Source: Limnoperna fortunei
Lineage: Eukaryota; Mollusca; Bivalvia; Mytilida; Modiolidae
Direction of reading: 5' to 3'
NCBI GenBank assembly: GCA_944474755.1
Contig: OX104122.1
Span: 23,461,714 to 23,525,713 of the forward strand
DNA: 64,000 nucleotides
Under the pieces are notes generated by a model. It was not told where the DNA came from. It ran no database searches and saw only the letters and a program-made list of their open reading frames with translations. Shown here piece after piece: positions 62,001-64,000 of this stretch. The position numbers and the translations under genes were made by a program. Each line of letters begins with the position of its first letter. Position 1 is the stretch's first letter.

Positions 62001-62565
62001 TTCAGGAATTCCAGAATCTTCCAAATTGCTGACAATTGATCCTTCTAATTCAAATCTTTCTGAGAACCTTGTTTTTCTGGAATTCCAGAATCTTCCAAAT
62101 TGCTGACAATTGATCTGTCTAATTCAAATCTTTCTGATAACCTTATTTTTTCAGGAATTCCAGAATCTTCCAAATTGCTGACAATTGATCTGTCTAATTC
62201 AATTCTTTCTGAGAACCTTGTTTTTTTTCAGGAATTCCAGAATCTTCCAAATTGCTGACAATTAATCTGTCTAATTCAAATTTTTCATAGAACCTTGTTT
62301 TTTCGGGAATTGCAGAACCTTCCAAATTGCTGACAATTGATCCATCTAATTCAAATCTTTCTTAGGATCTTGTTTTTTCGAGAATTTCAGAACCTTCCAA
62401 ATTGCCTAAGATAGTAACATTATCATCACTTTATCTTTATAACATGGCCACAGAATAACACTTATACTTAAATATTTTATAACAGGTTACATGGAATTGT
62501 TTAGCTGGGATACTTACTGCAAAGTAACGGACTCTCTGCCTGTACCTTTTGATTTTTTTACTGAT
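25021..62565 (+). CDS. LRR-pseudoRoc-COR-MBT multidomain protein, 3' end beyond window
   Basis: Twenty exons join without a phase conflict into 1059 codons: 25021-25076, 26140-26368, 27652-27870, 32214-32424, 35983-36173, 37893-38018, 40417-40547, 42723-42864, 43671-43883, 45152-45340, 45577-45678, 48174-48372, 50164-50312, 52332-52368, 53363-53469, 55423-55667, 57205-57505, 59350-59428, 61080-61250, 62486-62565. Order of parts: lysine-rich N-terminus, cysteine-type LRRs (about 135-215), Roc-like domain (about 248-475), COR (about 495-720), linker with CxxC (753-756), beta-rich part (770-949), MBT repeats (from 950). Roco proteins use Roc-COR as a GTPase and dimer device; MBT repeats bind methylated lysine. 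A role coupling the two is inference. The last exon ends in phase 0 at a GTAAGT donor inside a second MBT repeat, so more exons follow beyond 64000. I know no named gene with this layout. Confidence 0.85.
25570..25995 (+). repeat. Dispersed bivalve-type repeat in intron 1
   Basis: Contains TGTCTGTCCGTCTTTCCGTC, two diverged copies of 'GAATGGAATTTGATGAAAC' to 'CACCTGATATTTAACATTT', and the end 'TGAGCATTGCTCACAGTTT'. The same ends and inner phrases occur at 46510-46770 and 49735-50020. Confidence 0.65.
26140..26368 (+). CDS. Exon 2: N-terminal region
   Basis: Encodes residues 19-95. It is rich in Lys, Ser and Thr, with a TSEPRKLIKKISSITKV-type basic helix and a TWADISTNYLAFVE end. No domain is recognised. 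The acceptor is TTTTCAG and the donor GTGAGA. Confidence 0.8.
26805..26965. repeat. Inverted-repeat MITE in intron 2
   Basis: The left arm 'AATAGATTATTGCATTTGGG' to GAACATGGTCTGACC pairs with the right arm GGTCTGACCATG to 'CTCATAATAATCTAT', around a short spacer. No coding content. Confidence 0.65.
27341..27574 (-). mobile_element. MITE, 'GCGAGCATCGC' family, short copy
   Basis: Diverged copy with an internal deletion. It ends 'CACATCTGTGATGCTAGCTA' and carries GATATGGATCATGTGACA, the uninterrupted form of the site that holds a nested insertion in the 37-kb copy. It ends about 80 bp before exon 3. Confidence 0.6.
27652..32424 (+). CDS. Exons 3-4: leucine-rich repeats
   Basis: Exons 27652-27870 and 32214-32424 encode residues 96-238. 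The repeats are of the cysteine-containing type known from F-box/AMN1 proteins: LTGCCQLTDIGVRWMSQCFP, then LAGCTEVTESGIFNLVMNCP, then LKSIDLTATNI. The segment ends AGCPLVSPNDAFIQKSGL, matching the 'GNPL..PP......G' turn that closes the LRRs and leads into Roc in animal Roco proteins. The 4.3-kb intron between the two exons holds duplicated 25-bp minisatellites and other repeats. Confidence 0.85.
27875..30640. other. Intron 3, left part: two related direct copies, otherwise plain
   Basis: 'CTCTAGAC' to 'AAATACACAACTG' and following text occur twice, about 28540-28700 and 28915-29065, giving a diverged direct duplication. A pair of inverted phrases CACACCGTGTTACACC (29458) and GATACACCGTGTAACAC (29560) may mark a small MITE. 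No exon is seen. Confidence 0.45.
30640..30990. repeat. 25-bp minisatellite, block A
   Basis: Units of TTCTGCCTAGCAATGACCTTCCAG, about a dozen, some diverged at the left. The block is followed by 'TTTAAGTGAAAATGCTTTAC', which recurs after block B. Confidence 0.85.
30990..31964. other. Spacer between duplicated minisatellite blocks
   Basis: Begins with a stretch (to about 31070) that is repeated after block B just before exon 4. The rest holds 'TTTCATTGATTTTCGTGGGT' and other AT-rich sequence with no supported exon. Confidence 0.45.
31965..32112. repeat. 25-bp minisatellite, block B
   Basis: About six units of the same TTCTGCCTAGCGATGACCTTCCAG repeat. With the shared right flank (CTTTACACATAATATACTT and 'ACTAATTTACTAATAAGAC'), it shows a duplication of repeat plus flank. 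The exon 4 acceptor follows within about 100 bp. Confidence 0.85.
32425..33205. repeat. ~43-bp minisatellite starting at exon 4 donor
   Basis: About 18 units begin GTAGGTCACTGCTGCAACAG and end in a CCCCTGATACGTAAAAC-like phrase. The first unit's GTAGGT is the splice donor of exon 4. Most later units still carry a donor-like ACGTAGGTCA. No exon copy is included. Confidence 0.9.
33210..33820. other. Intron 4 segment, no feature seen
   Basis: AT-rich sequence; frames at 33150-33407 and 33345-33551 have no motif or splice phase. Confidence 0.4.
33822..34054 (+). repeat. tRNA-headed SINE in intron 4
   Basis: Head ACATGGCCGAGTGGTTAAGG, B-box GGTTCGAGTCAC, tail 'AACACCATTCAAACAAACAA'. Confidence 0.85.
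34376..34716. mobile_element. Long-TIR foldback MITE, copy 1
   Basis: The ends AGTCAAAATAC and GTATTTTGACT begin inverted arms of about 150 bp that include GACCTGTCAGGTATTTTCTA, 'AACAGCTGTTTAGAAAACTG' and 'TGCAATTTAAATGTCC'. A related copy is at 45745-46259. Confidence 0.8.
35179..35286. repeat. ~105-bp palindromic MITE
   Basis: GGGTGCCGTTTCAGAAAGCG pairs with CGCTTTATGAAACGGCACCC. Inside, TTAACGTGCACGTTATCCCA pairs with TGGGATAACGAGCACGTTAA around a short loop. Near-palindromes of this kind (ends like 'GTGCCGTTTCATAAAGC') are widespread in animal genomes. Confidence 0.8.
35385..35650 (+). repeat. tRNA-headed SINE in intron 4
   Basis: Head 'TGGCCTTGGTGGCAGAGTCG', body CTCCAATCTTAATTGACAAG and tail 'GTTAAACAACAACATTCTAA', with some divergence in the A-box. 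Confidence 0.8.
35983..42864 (+). CDS. Exons 5-8: Roc-like domain without GTPase motifs
   Basis: Exons 35983-36173, 37893-38018, 40417-40547 and 42723-42864 encode residues 239-435. Strand and position match a Roc GTPase: NLIKVCIVRQQNFTSNFM stands where the P-loop GxxxxGK(S/T) belongs, SVIVVPYEHDE where the DxxG/switch strand belongs, TSVLFVALVEDINKT where the (N/T)KxD strand belongs, and APNIKFITAFKDN as the last strand. The glycines, lysine and Ser/Thr of the P-loop are absent, as is NKxD. The domain is probably a pseudoGTPase kept for structure. Exon 8 ends at the first unit of a 75-nt tandem repeat. Confidence 0.7.
36532..36637. repeat. Palindromic element in intron 5
   Basis: CACTGTAGGAGGAGTTGATT pairs with AATCAACTCCTCCTACAGTG around a 10-nt centre, and the arms extend outward to CTGTGAAGTTT / AAACTTCACAG with mismatches. 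Flanking 'GGGAACTTAGTCATTTTTCA' occurs on both sides in direct orientation. Confidence 0.75.
36999..37870 (+). mobile_element. MITE, 'GCGAGCATCGC' family, with nested insert
   Basis: The 12-bp TIR GCGAGCATCGCA (37001-37012) matches TGCGATGCTCGC (37846-37857), and 'ATTTAGGCTGTGC' extends the right end. A second element sits inside at 37066-37549. The right end lies only 22 bp before exon 6. Confidence 0.75.
37066..37549. mobile_element. Nested MITE with perfect 9-bp TSD
   Basis: GTGATCCAT occurs exactly at 37057-37065 and 37550-37558. Inside, the left end CAATCGGAACATCTCTCGG mirrors the right end, reverse complemented CAATCGGATCACCTCGGTT, and the match continues through TTTCCG to CTCGGAGGTAAGTG. 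The 9-bp duplication suits a MULE-type element. The other copies of the host MITE lack it, which confirms the insertion. Confidence 0.85.
38020..38985. other. Intron 6 left part, decayed repeats
   Basis: About 38140-38240 matches a palindromic repeat also seen near 46380-46490 ('GGATTATGGGATTTCTT'). 38505-38625 is a decayed SINE (ACACTAAGGTTGAAAG to 'GCTGAAAAATTGCTGAACGTG'). No exon is seen. Confidence 0.45.
38988..39158. repeat. ~41-bp tandem repeat, 4 units
   Basis: TATGACTTGGGAGTGAGCAG followed by GAAATAATTTTCTTTGTAAT recurs four times with small changes, directly before a dispersed repeat. Confidence 0.8.
39170..39905 (+). repeat. Dispersed repeat with four ~160-bp internal units
   Basis: Starts 'TTATACCCCTGCTCGATAGA', has (GTCC)n, then four units that run from 'GATAATTCAAAAAGTTTACA' to 'AAAACGTTAGAAATTTTAAC', and ends AGCGGGGGTATCAGCGATCG. 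A related array with three units is at 56545-57115. Confidence 0.75.
40121..40384 (-). repeat. SINE with 12-bp TSD next to exon 7 acceptor
   Basis: Full-length copy flanked by TATGCTTTTGAT at 40109-40120 and 40385-40396. Its tRNA-like head ends about 32 bp before exon 7 (40417). Confidence 0.9.
40735..40930 (+). repeat. 'AGCTCACCTGA' dispersed repeat fragment
   Basis: TTTTTAGCTCACCTGACACA and 'GTGTGAGCTATTCTCATCAC' are followed by 'GTCGTAAACTTTTTACATTT', a common type of dispersed repeat in molluscs. Only the left part is clear. Confidence 0.5.
41610..42695. mobile_element. TIR element with inner 'CTTGTCCG' element, intron 7
   Basis: The left end (AGAGGATTCCTCTTAATTGC, then ATACGCAATTAACAG) is inverted at the right ('GCAATTAAGAGAAATATGCA', then CAGTGGAACCC). 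Inside, 41879-42450 begins and ends with repeated ACTTGTCCG phrases, suggesting a second nested repeat. The right end is about 28 bp before exon 8. A minus frame at 41993-42298 lies inside; no domain is recognised. Confidence 0.55.
42790..43380 (+). repeat. 75-nt tandem duplication of exon 8 end and its donor
   Basis: Copy 1 (42790-42864) is the last 75 nt of coding exon 8. Seven more copies follow: 42865-42939, 42940-43014, 43015-43089, then copies to 43380 with one or more unit-length changes. Each begins with a donor-like GTAA(G/C)A placed right after CAG. Copies 2 and 3 stay open in frame; copy 4 has a stop (LLNALQT). Confidence 0.92.
43671..52368 (+). CDS. Exons 9-14: COR domain
   Basis: Exons 43671-43883, 45152-45340, 45577-45678, 48174-48372, 50164-50312 and 52332-52368 encode residues 436-731. 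After an alpha-helical connector (IQEILLASENVIKLYPEYEE), COR hallmarks follow in order: SPVVMDIHWLSKVL (the 'D..WL' start), LLPKLGFGFA, YVPYRFLDSEPP, then VRYQFNLVHGLATDIMSQLF and PILMWKNGVVIQEN ('lW..Gvv'). The C-terminal beta part ends around HTAKKFKIVIEYI. COR is the dimerisation unit found only next to Roc, so it anchors the Roco assignment. Confidence 0.8.
44600..45010. repeat. Dispersed repeat in intron 9 (copy 1)
   Basis: 'ACAGGTAGAAATGTGAGGTT' to 'ACCTGTTTCACGGTGACTAC', then 'AGCCTGACATCACAAACAAA' and 'AACAGAATACTAAGTATC'. The same order of phrases is at 57717-58110. The two short inverted AGGTA/ACCTGT motifs suggest hairpin ends. Confidence 0.65.
45745..46259. mobile_element. Long-TIR foldback MITE, copy 2
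   Basis: Same arms as 34376-34716 (AGTCAAAATACAATGACC and GGTCATTGTATTTTGATT) but with a longer centre that holds about 180 bp of extra sequence. Confidence 0.8.
46380..46770 (+). repeat. Palindromic repeat and 'ATACCCCCGC' dispersed repeat
   Basis: 46380-46495 is a small palindromic repeat (ACATTAGTAGGAGTGGATT / 'AATCCTAGAGTACTAATGT'). 46512-46770 runs from TATACCCCCGCAAACTTG through (GTCT)n to 'AAGCGGGGGTATCGCATTG' and 'TGAGCACGCTCACAG'. Confidence 0.65.
46771..47885. other. Intron 11 segment with one dispersed repeat
   Basis: 47262-47520 is a 'TTTATACCCCAGCTTCGATG' family copy. The rest is AT-rich with no exon or RNA seen. Confidence 0.45.
47886..48012. repeat. Palindrome plus half copy
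   Basis: GACTTTGGATCGATTTATGC and 'ATAAACCGCTTCGCGGTTTAT' form a hairpin closed by CGTAAATCGACCCAAAGTC (47889-47960). A half copy, ACGACTTTGGATCG to AACATAAACCGCT, follows at about 47977-48013, some 160 bp before exon 12. Confidence 0.75.
48429..48520 (+). repeat. SINE head fragment
   Basis: GGGCCTCGGTGGACCAGTGG to 'GGGTTTGAGTCTC'. The 3' half is missing. It starts about 56 bp after exon 12. Confidence 0.8.
48525..49730. other. Intron 12 segment, no feature seen
   Basis: AT-rich sequence without recognisable exon or complete repeat. Confidence 0.4.
49735..50020 (+). repeat. 'ACCCCCGCTTCGAAG' dispersed repeat
   Basis: Begins TTTACCCCCGCTTCGAAGG, has GTCCGTCCGTCC, and ends 'AAAGCGGGGGTATCACTAG' with 'GAGCATTAGCTCACAGTCC'. 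Ends are inverted (ACCCCCGCTT / AAGCGGGGGT). Confidence 0.75.
50352..50594 (+). repeat. Diverged SINE
   Basis: 'GCTTGGTTGCCGATTTGTTA' to 'GAAAGTGGCATTA'. The A-box is degraded. It starts 40 bp after exon 13. Confidence 0.75.
50678..50943 (-). repeat. Full-length SINE with 14-bp TSD
   Basis: Flanked by exact copies of ATTGGGTTATAATG at 50664-50677 and 50944-50957. The best-preserved copy in the window, so probably the youngest. Confidence 0.92.
51075..51495 (+). repeat. Dispersed repeat, GC-richer (copy 1)
   Basis: Begins GATTGATTGGATGTCTGC, passes 'GGGTAGGGGCGGAGAATTTA' and 'CCTGACAACCCCCCAACGAG', and ends 'GAACCCTCCCAGTATGGTC'. Inverted relatives lie at 63710-64000, and a left-end fragment at 59558-59630. 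Frames through it (51089-51569) are not supported as genes. Confidence 0.7.
51673..51935 (+). repeat. 'ATACCCCTGCTTCGAAG' dispersed repeat
   Basis: TTTATACCCCTGCTTCGAAG, GTCCGTCCGTCC and an end 'AGCAGGGTATACTGAGTGAG'. Confidence 0.7.
52390..52470 (-). repeat. SINE tail fragment
   Basis: TTTGTTTGTTTGAATGGTG to 'ATCATGGCGTCTAGTTTTTA'. It begins about 20 bp after the tiny exon 14 and is directly followed by a minisatellite. Confidence 0.8.
52560..53256. repeat. 37-bp minisatellite in intron 14
   Basis: About 18 units of CATACTGTTTATTATGAGAC followed by CTGTCATGTGCTAGCTA. A GAGACC/GACACC/GAGATC variation alternates, which suggests higher-order units. It ends about 105 bp before exon 15. Confidence 0.92.
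53363..53469 (+). CDS. Exon 15: possible H-x2-H/C-x2-C metal site
   Basis: Encodes residues 732-767. The spacing H741-x2-H744-x8-C753-x2-C756 (GHKVH, then LCRYCG) would suit a zinc site. No named zinc-finger family is recognised. It lies directly after COR. Confidence 0.6.
53475..54500. other. Intron 15 left part, repeat relics
   Basis: A short direct repeat TGTCACATGACACCTGCTAT occurs twice near 53810-53850. 'CAGAATGGTCCTGGACTTCAG' near 54024 resembles text at 58670 (dispersed repeat). Frames here have no domains. Confidence 0.4.
54502..55292. mobile_element. pogo/Tigger-like non-autonomous element
   Basis: Left end CAGTAGAACTTGGATAACTC; right end, reverse complemented, CAGTAAAACTTCAGTAGCTAGAACTCGG. 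Both ends repeat GTTCGAG phrases near the termini. 'CAGTA.A.C..GGATAACTCGAA' is the type of end seen in pogo/Tigger elements. A TA duplication is visible on the left only. No transposase remains. Confidence 0.55.
55423..57505 (+). CDS. Exons 16-17: charged linker and beta-rich region
   Basis: Exons 55423-55667 and 57205-57505 encode residues 768-949. The first part is charged (KDKNYKETEDDNKG), followed by alternating hydrophobic strands (TVRISVSPVF, IFYNVKVTVN, VQVTVPAKTY). It looks like a beta-sandwich but no family is recognised. It ends just before the MBT core. Confidence 0.75.
55841..56143 (+). repeat. SINE with long C and A tracts
   Basis: Head GGGTCTCAGTGGCCGAGTGG, tail 'AACATTCAATCAAACAAAC'. 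A C-run and A-run at about 56029-56070 replace 'CCTCCCCCAATAAAAACTGG', probably an expanded slippage site. Frames here (poly-Pro) are artefacts. Confidence 0.85.
56545..57115 (+). repeat. Dispersed repeat with ~160-bp internal units
   Basis: Three units of GATAATTCAAAAA to 'TTTCAAGGTCACAGTCCTCA' match those at 39225-39870. The right end TACCAGTGATCTCTAGATAA matches the end of that copy. It lies about 90 bp before exon 17. Confidence 0.7.
57717..58110. repeat. Dispersed repeat in intron 17 (copy 2)
   Basis: 'AACAGGTAGAAATGCGAGGC' to CACCTGTTTCGCGGTAAGTA, then 'AAGCCTGATGTCACAAACAA'. Same order of phrases as 44600-45010. Confidence 0.65.
58361..58553 (+). repeat. SINE, shortened head and no 3' tail
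   Basis: GGGGCCTGAGTGGCTGAGTG followed by a short deletion in the tRNA-like head, then 'AACTCCAATCTTAATTGATA' and 'TTCCTCCCCCAATAACAACT'. The conserved tail domain is missing. Confidence 0.75.
58560..58835. repeat. Dispersed repeat relic
   Basis: 'TAAACCAGGTTTTATGGCAT' with 'GCCAAACCTC' occurs twice (58714 and 58781), as a short tandem part of an older repeat that reads 'GGTCCTGACTTGGTACATGA'. Confidence 0.5.
59350..62565 (+). CDS. Exons 18-20: MBT repeat and start of a second
   Basis: Exons 59350-59428, 61080-61250 and 62486-62565 encode residues 950-1059. The MBT core is clear: GMRVEALDRKTPSLICVATV, LLIHFDGWTSTYDYVC and VDIHPVGWFE. Compared with L3MBTL1 repeat 2, the cage residues Asp (963), Phe (988), Trp (991) and Tyr (995) are kept, while the Asn of the pocket is Thr (966). 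The usual N-terminal arm (F.W..YL) is not seen before residue 950. A new arm, LFSWDTYCKV, then VPFDFF, opens a second repeat whose core must lie beyond the window. Confidence 0.9.
59558..60112. repeat. 28-bp minisatellite in intron 18 with repeat fragment
   Basis: After a left-end fragment of the 51075 repeat ((GATT)n, 'GACATCCAGTGAGCATTATT'), units of CAATGCCACTGGAAAACATC followed by TCCATCCA run from about 59645. A larger unit including 'CCTACCTAAATCGCCATAG' is duplicated. The 150-codon frames through it on both strands are repeat artefacts. Confidence 0.9.
60215..61015. repeat. ~41-bp minisatellite before exon 19
   Basis: About 19 units of TTTCTCAGTAACTTGGCATT followed by GCCATTTTTTATTCCTTGACA. 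Several units carry 'TTTTTTCAGTAACTT', an acceptor-like text. The array ends about 65 bp before exon 19. Confidence 0.92.
61255..61905. other. Intron 19 left part, no feature seen
   Basis: AT-rich; a short direct repeat GTGATTTAGTTTTTTGTTGTG occurs twice (61658 and 61700). No exon is seen. Confidence 0.45.
61905..62405. repeat. 75-bp minisatellite with acceptor-like motif
   Basis: About 6.5 units contain CTTTCTGATAACCTTG, TTTTTTCAGGAATTCCAG and 'AATTGCTGACAATTGATC'. TTTTTTCAG is a full polypyrimidine-AG signal and recurs in at least four units, upstream of the true exon 20 acceptor at 62485. Confidence 0.9.
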
Positions 62566-62747
62566 GTAAGTATTCTCAGACAATACTTTAGTTTTGAACC
62601 TTAAAAGTTAAACCTTTCTTAAATCATGATGCTTGTAAAATAGTGGTGATTCATAGTAGAAACAAACACAGCTATGAATGCATTTTTAGATTGCTGCTAG
62701 GTCACACAGAGTTTTGTAAATTTCTGGGTCTTGTTTGAGTTATTTTG

Positions 62748-63010
62748 GGGCCTCAGTGGCTGATTGGTTAAGGTAGTTTGTCTACAAATGATCATGTGGT
62801 CTGTCAATACTGAGATTGCGGGTTCCAGTCTCACCAGGGGCAAGGTGTACTCGACTCCAATCTTAATTGACAAGGATTGCCAGTTTTTCTACCAAAGGTT
62901 GGGGGTTCTCTCCGTGTTCTCCAGCTTCCTCCCCCATTATAATCTGGACACCATGATTATATAATAGCTGAAAAATTGCTGATAGTGGCATTAAAATAAC
63001 ATTCAAGCAA
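62748..63010 (+). repeat. tRNA-headed SINE after exon 20
   Basis: Head GGGGCCTCAGTGGCTGATTG, 'GGGTTCCAGTCTCACC' B-box variant, tail GCTGAAAAATTGCTGATAG and a short A-rich end. Confidence 0.85.
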
Positions 63011-63709
63011 ATTCAAAATTTTAGTTATGTTCTTGAATACATATAATAGATTTTGTTATTGTTTCTTGATGGATCTCCCAGTTTAGTTGTTCTGGTGTAC
63101 ACCTTATATTAAACTACATGTACTGGCTTTTGATTGGTCAATACACAGTGTATTTTTCATAAATTTTTTCATTTCTAACACTTGCAGAATTTGCAAACAA
63201 TTACCCTCATCCTGGTATTTGGTATCCAATACACATGTAATGGAGGTCATTTCAGCTGTAGAGGGCATTAAGATTTTTCGATGAAATTGTTTAAGTTACA
63301 GTAGTATTTGATACAGATTATTATGCCTTGGAGGGATATTAGCCTAAAATACCAGTCTCAAGTATAAATTTACCTTGCCTATAAGTTTCGGGAAATTATC
63401 CATCTCAAGACTTGGCAATTATCCCTCTAAGGCATAATATATCTGTTTAAAATTAATTGCTAACAAGTCCACTCTTACACTTGGAACAACTTCGAAATAC
63501 AAAACCATTTTTTAAAACATGGGCTTTTTGTCTTTACCATAAATCACATCCTGGGGTATTCTTAAAACAACACCATGTGCAGTCATGTTTATTTCCAATT
63601 CGATTTAAAAAATGTTTGCTTAAATGCAGTTTAACAGCAATTTCTTAACATCATGTCACATTTGTGTATTTCCTTACTGAAAATTTCATTTTACTGATGG
63701 GTTCACTTC
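63011..63709. other. Right-edge intronic DNA, no exon seen
   Basis: An inverted pair, ATTATGCCTTGGAGGGATATT (63320) and 'AATTATCCCTCTAAGGCATAAT' (63418), forms a roughly 120-bp hairpin element. No frame matches the missing MBT core, so the next coding exon should lie beyond 64000. Confidence 0.5.
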
Positions 63710-64000
63710 TCCACATGATTGGCGGCCCAGTTCGTCCCGCGGATAGGGGAGACCCGTTTGTTAGTTGGTTGTCAGGTCATAATATGGAAAGCCTGGCCAT
63801 GGACCATAGTGGGCGATTTGTTTGGAAAGTGTCATGCTTCTTGTAAAAGAAAGACCCCTTTTGTAGATTGCAGAAAAAAAGTAGGCTCATAGTAGCTGCT
63901 GCAAAAGGCTAAATTCTCCGCTCCTACCCAAATTCCGTTCTTTTCCAGTGGCCGTCAAAATTTTGATCTCTATCTCTATCCCCTTTTTCCTGTTGATTTA
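63710..64000 (-). repeat. Dispersed repeat, GC-richer (copy 2, cut by window end)
   Basis: Inverted relative of 51075-51495: 'GTCAGGTCATAATATGGAAA', 'GAAAGACCCCTTTTGTAGAT', 'TAAATTCTCCGCTCCTACCC' and 'TTTTCCAGTGGCCGTCAAAA'. Confidence 0.75.

Noticed and set aside
19261..63010. tRNA-like A and B boxes at many sites
   Set aside because: They belong to SINE heads with the same body and TTTG tail. None folds as a complete tRNA with acceptor stem in my reading.
63664..63846. Frame near the right edge as the next MBT exon
   Set aside because: It runs through a dispersed repeat, and no MBT core motif is present in any frame from 62566 to 64000.

Overview
The window looks like nuclear DNA of a bivalve mollusc. 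It is AT-rich, its genes have short phase-consistent exons with GT..AG introns, and it is full of tRNA-headed SINEs ending in TTTGTTTGTTTG, LINE 3' fragments, MITEs, minisatellites and the 'ATACCCCCGCTTCGAAG' family of dispersed repeats. I infer the clade from the repeat style, so the exact genus is open. No prokaryotic feature, CRISPR array or rRNA is visible.

Region 1 (1-11000) has no host gene I can support. It holds a 73-bp minisatellite (2378-2885), a diverged long-period repeat array (about 4540-7900), two broken LINE 3' ends (8300-9180 and 9668-10417), the second nested in a SINE with an 11-bp target-site duplication, and an orphan copy of a promoter-like motif (9551-9583).

Region 2 (11000-17300) holds a four-exon Hairy/Enhancer-of-split (HES) bHLH-Orange repressor gene on the plus strand, ending in WRPW (coding exons between 11186 and 13019). 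On the minus strand (15480-17192) lies a decayed inverted copy. It keeps the same four-exon layout but has a broken basic region, an exact 9-codon deletion in the HLH, a frameshift in Orange and no WRPW tail.

Region 3 (17300-24900) is repeats: two transposon remnants whose terminal inverted repeats are built of short tandem motifs (18152-18839 and 19677-20930, the second with a MULE-like transposase relic), several SINEs and a MITE.

Region 4 (25021 to the right edge) is one large plus-strand gene. I could chain 20 coding exons with matching splice phases into 1059 codons, still open at the window end. The product is a Roco-type protein (cysteine-containing LRRs, a Roc domain that has lost its GTPase motifs, then a COR domain) followed by an unassigned region with a possible H-x2-H-x8-C-x2-C metal site, a beta-rich segment and at least two MBT repeats. 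LRR-Roc-COR joined to a chromatin-reader MBT module is an architecture I do not recognise from characterised proteins, and it is the main candidate for something undescribed. Its introns are crowded with MITEs, SINEs and minisatellites that abut splice sites. Two minisatellites begin exactly at a splice donor and repeat it: one at exon 4 (about 18 copies) and one at exon 8 (8 copies of a 75-nt exon end, two of them open and in frame).

All gene models come from reading splice sites and conserved motifs by eye. No database search or transcript evidence was available.
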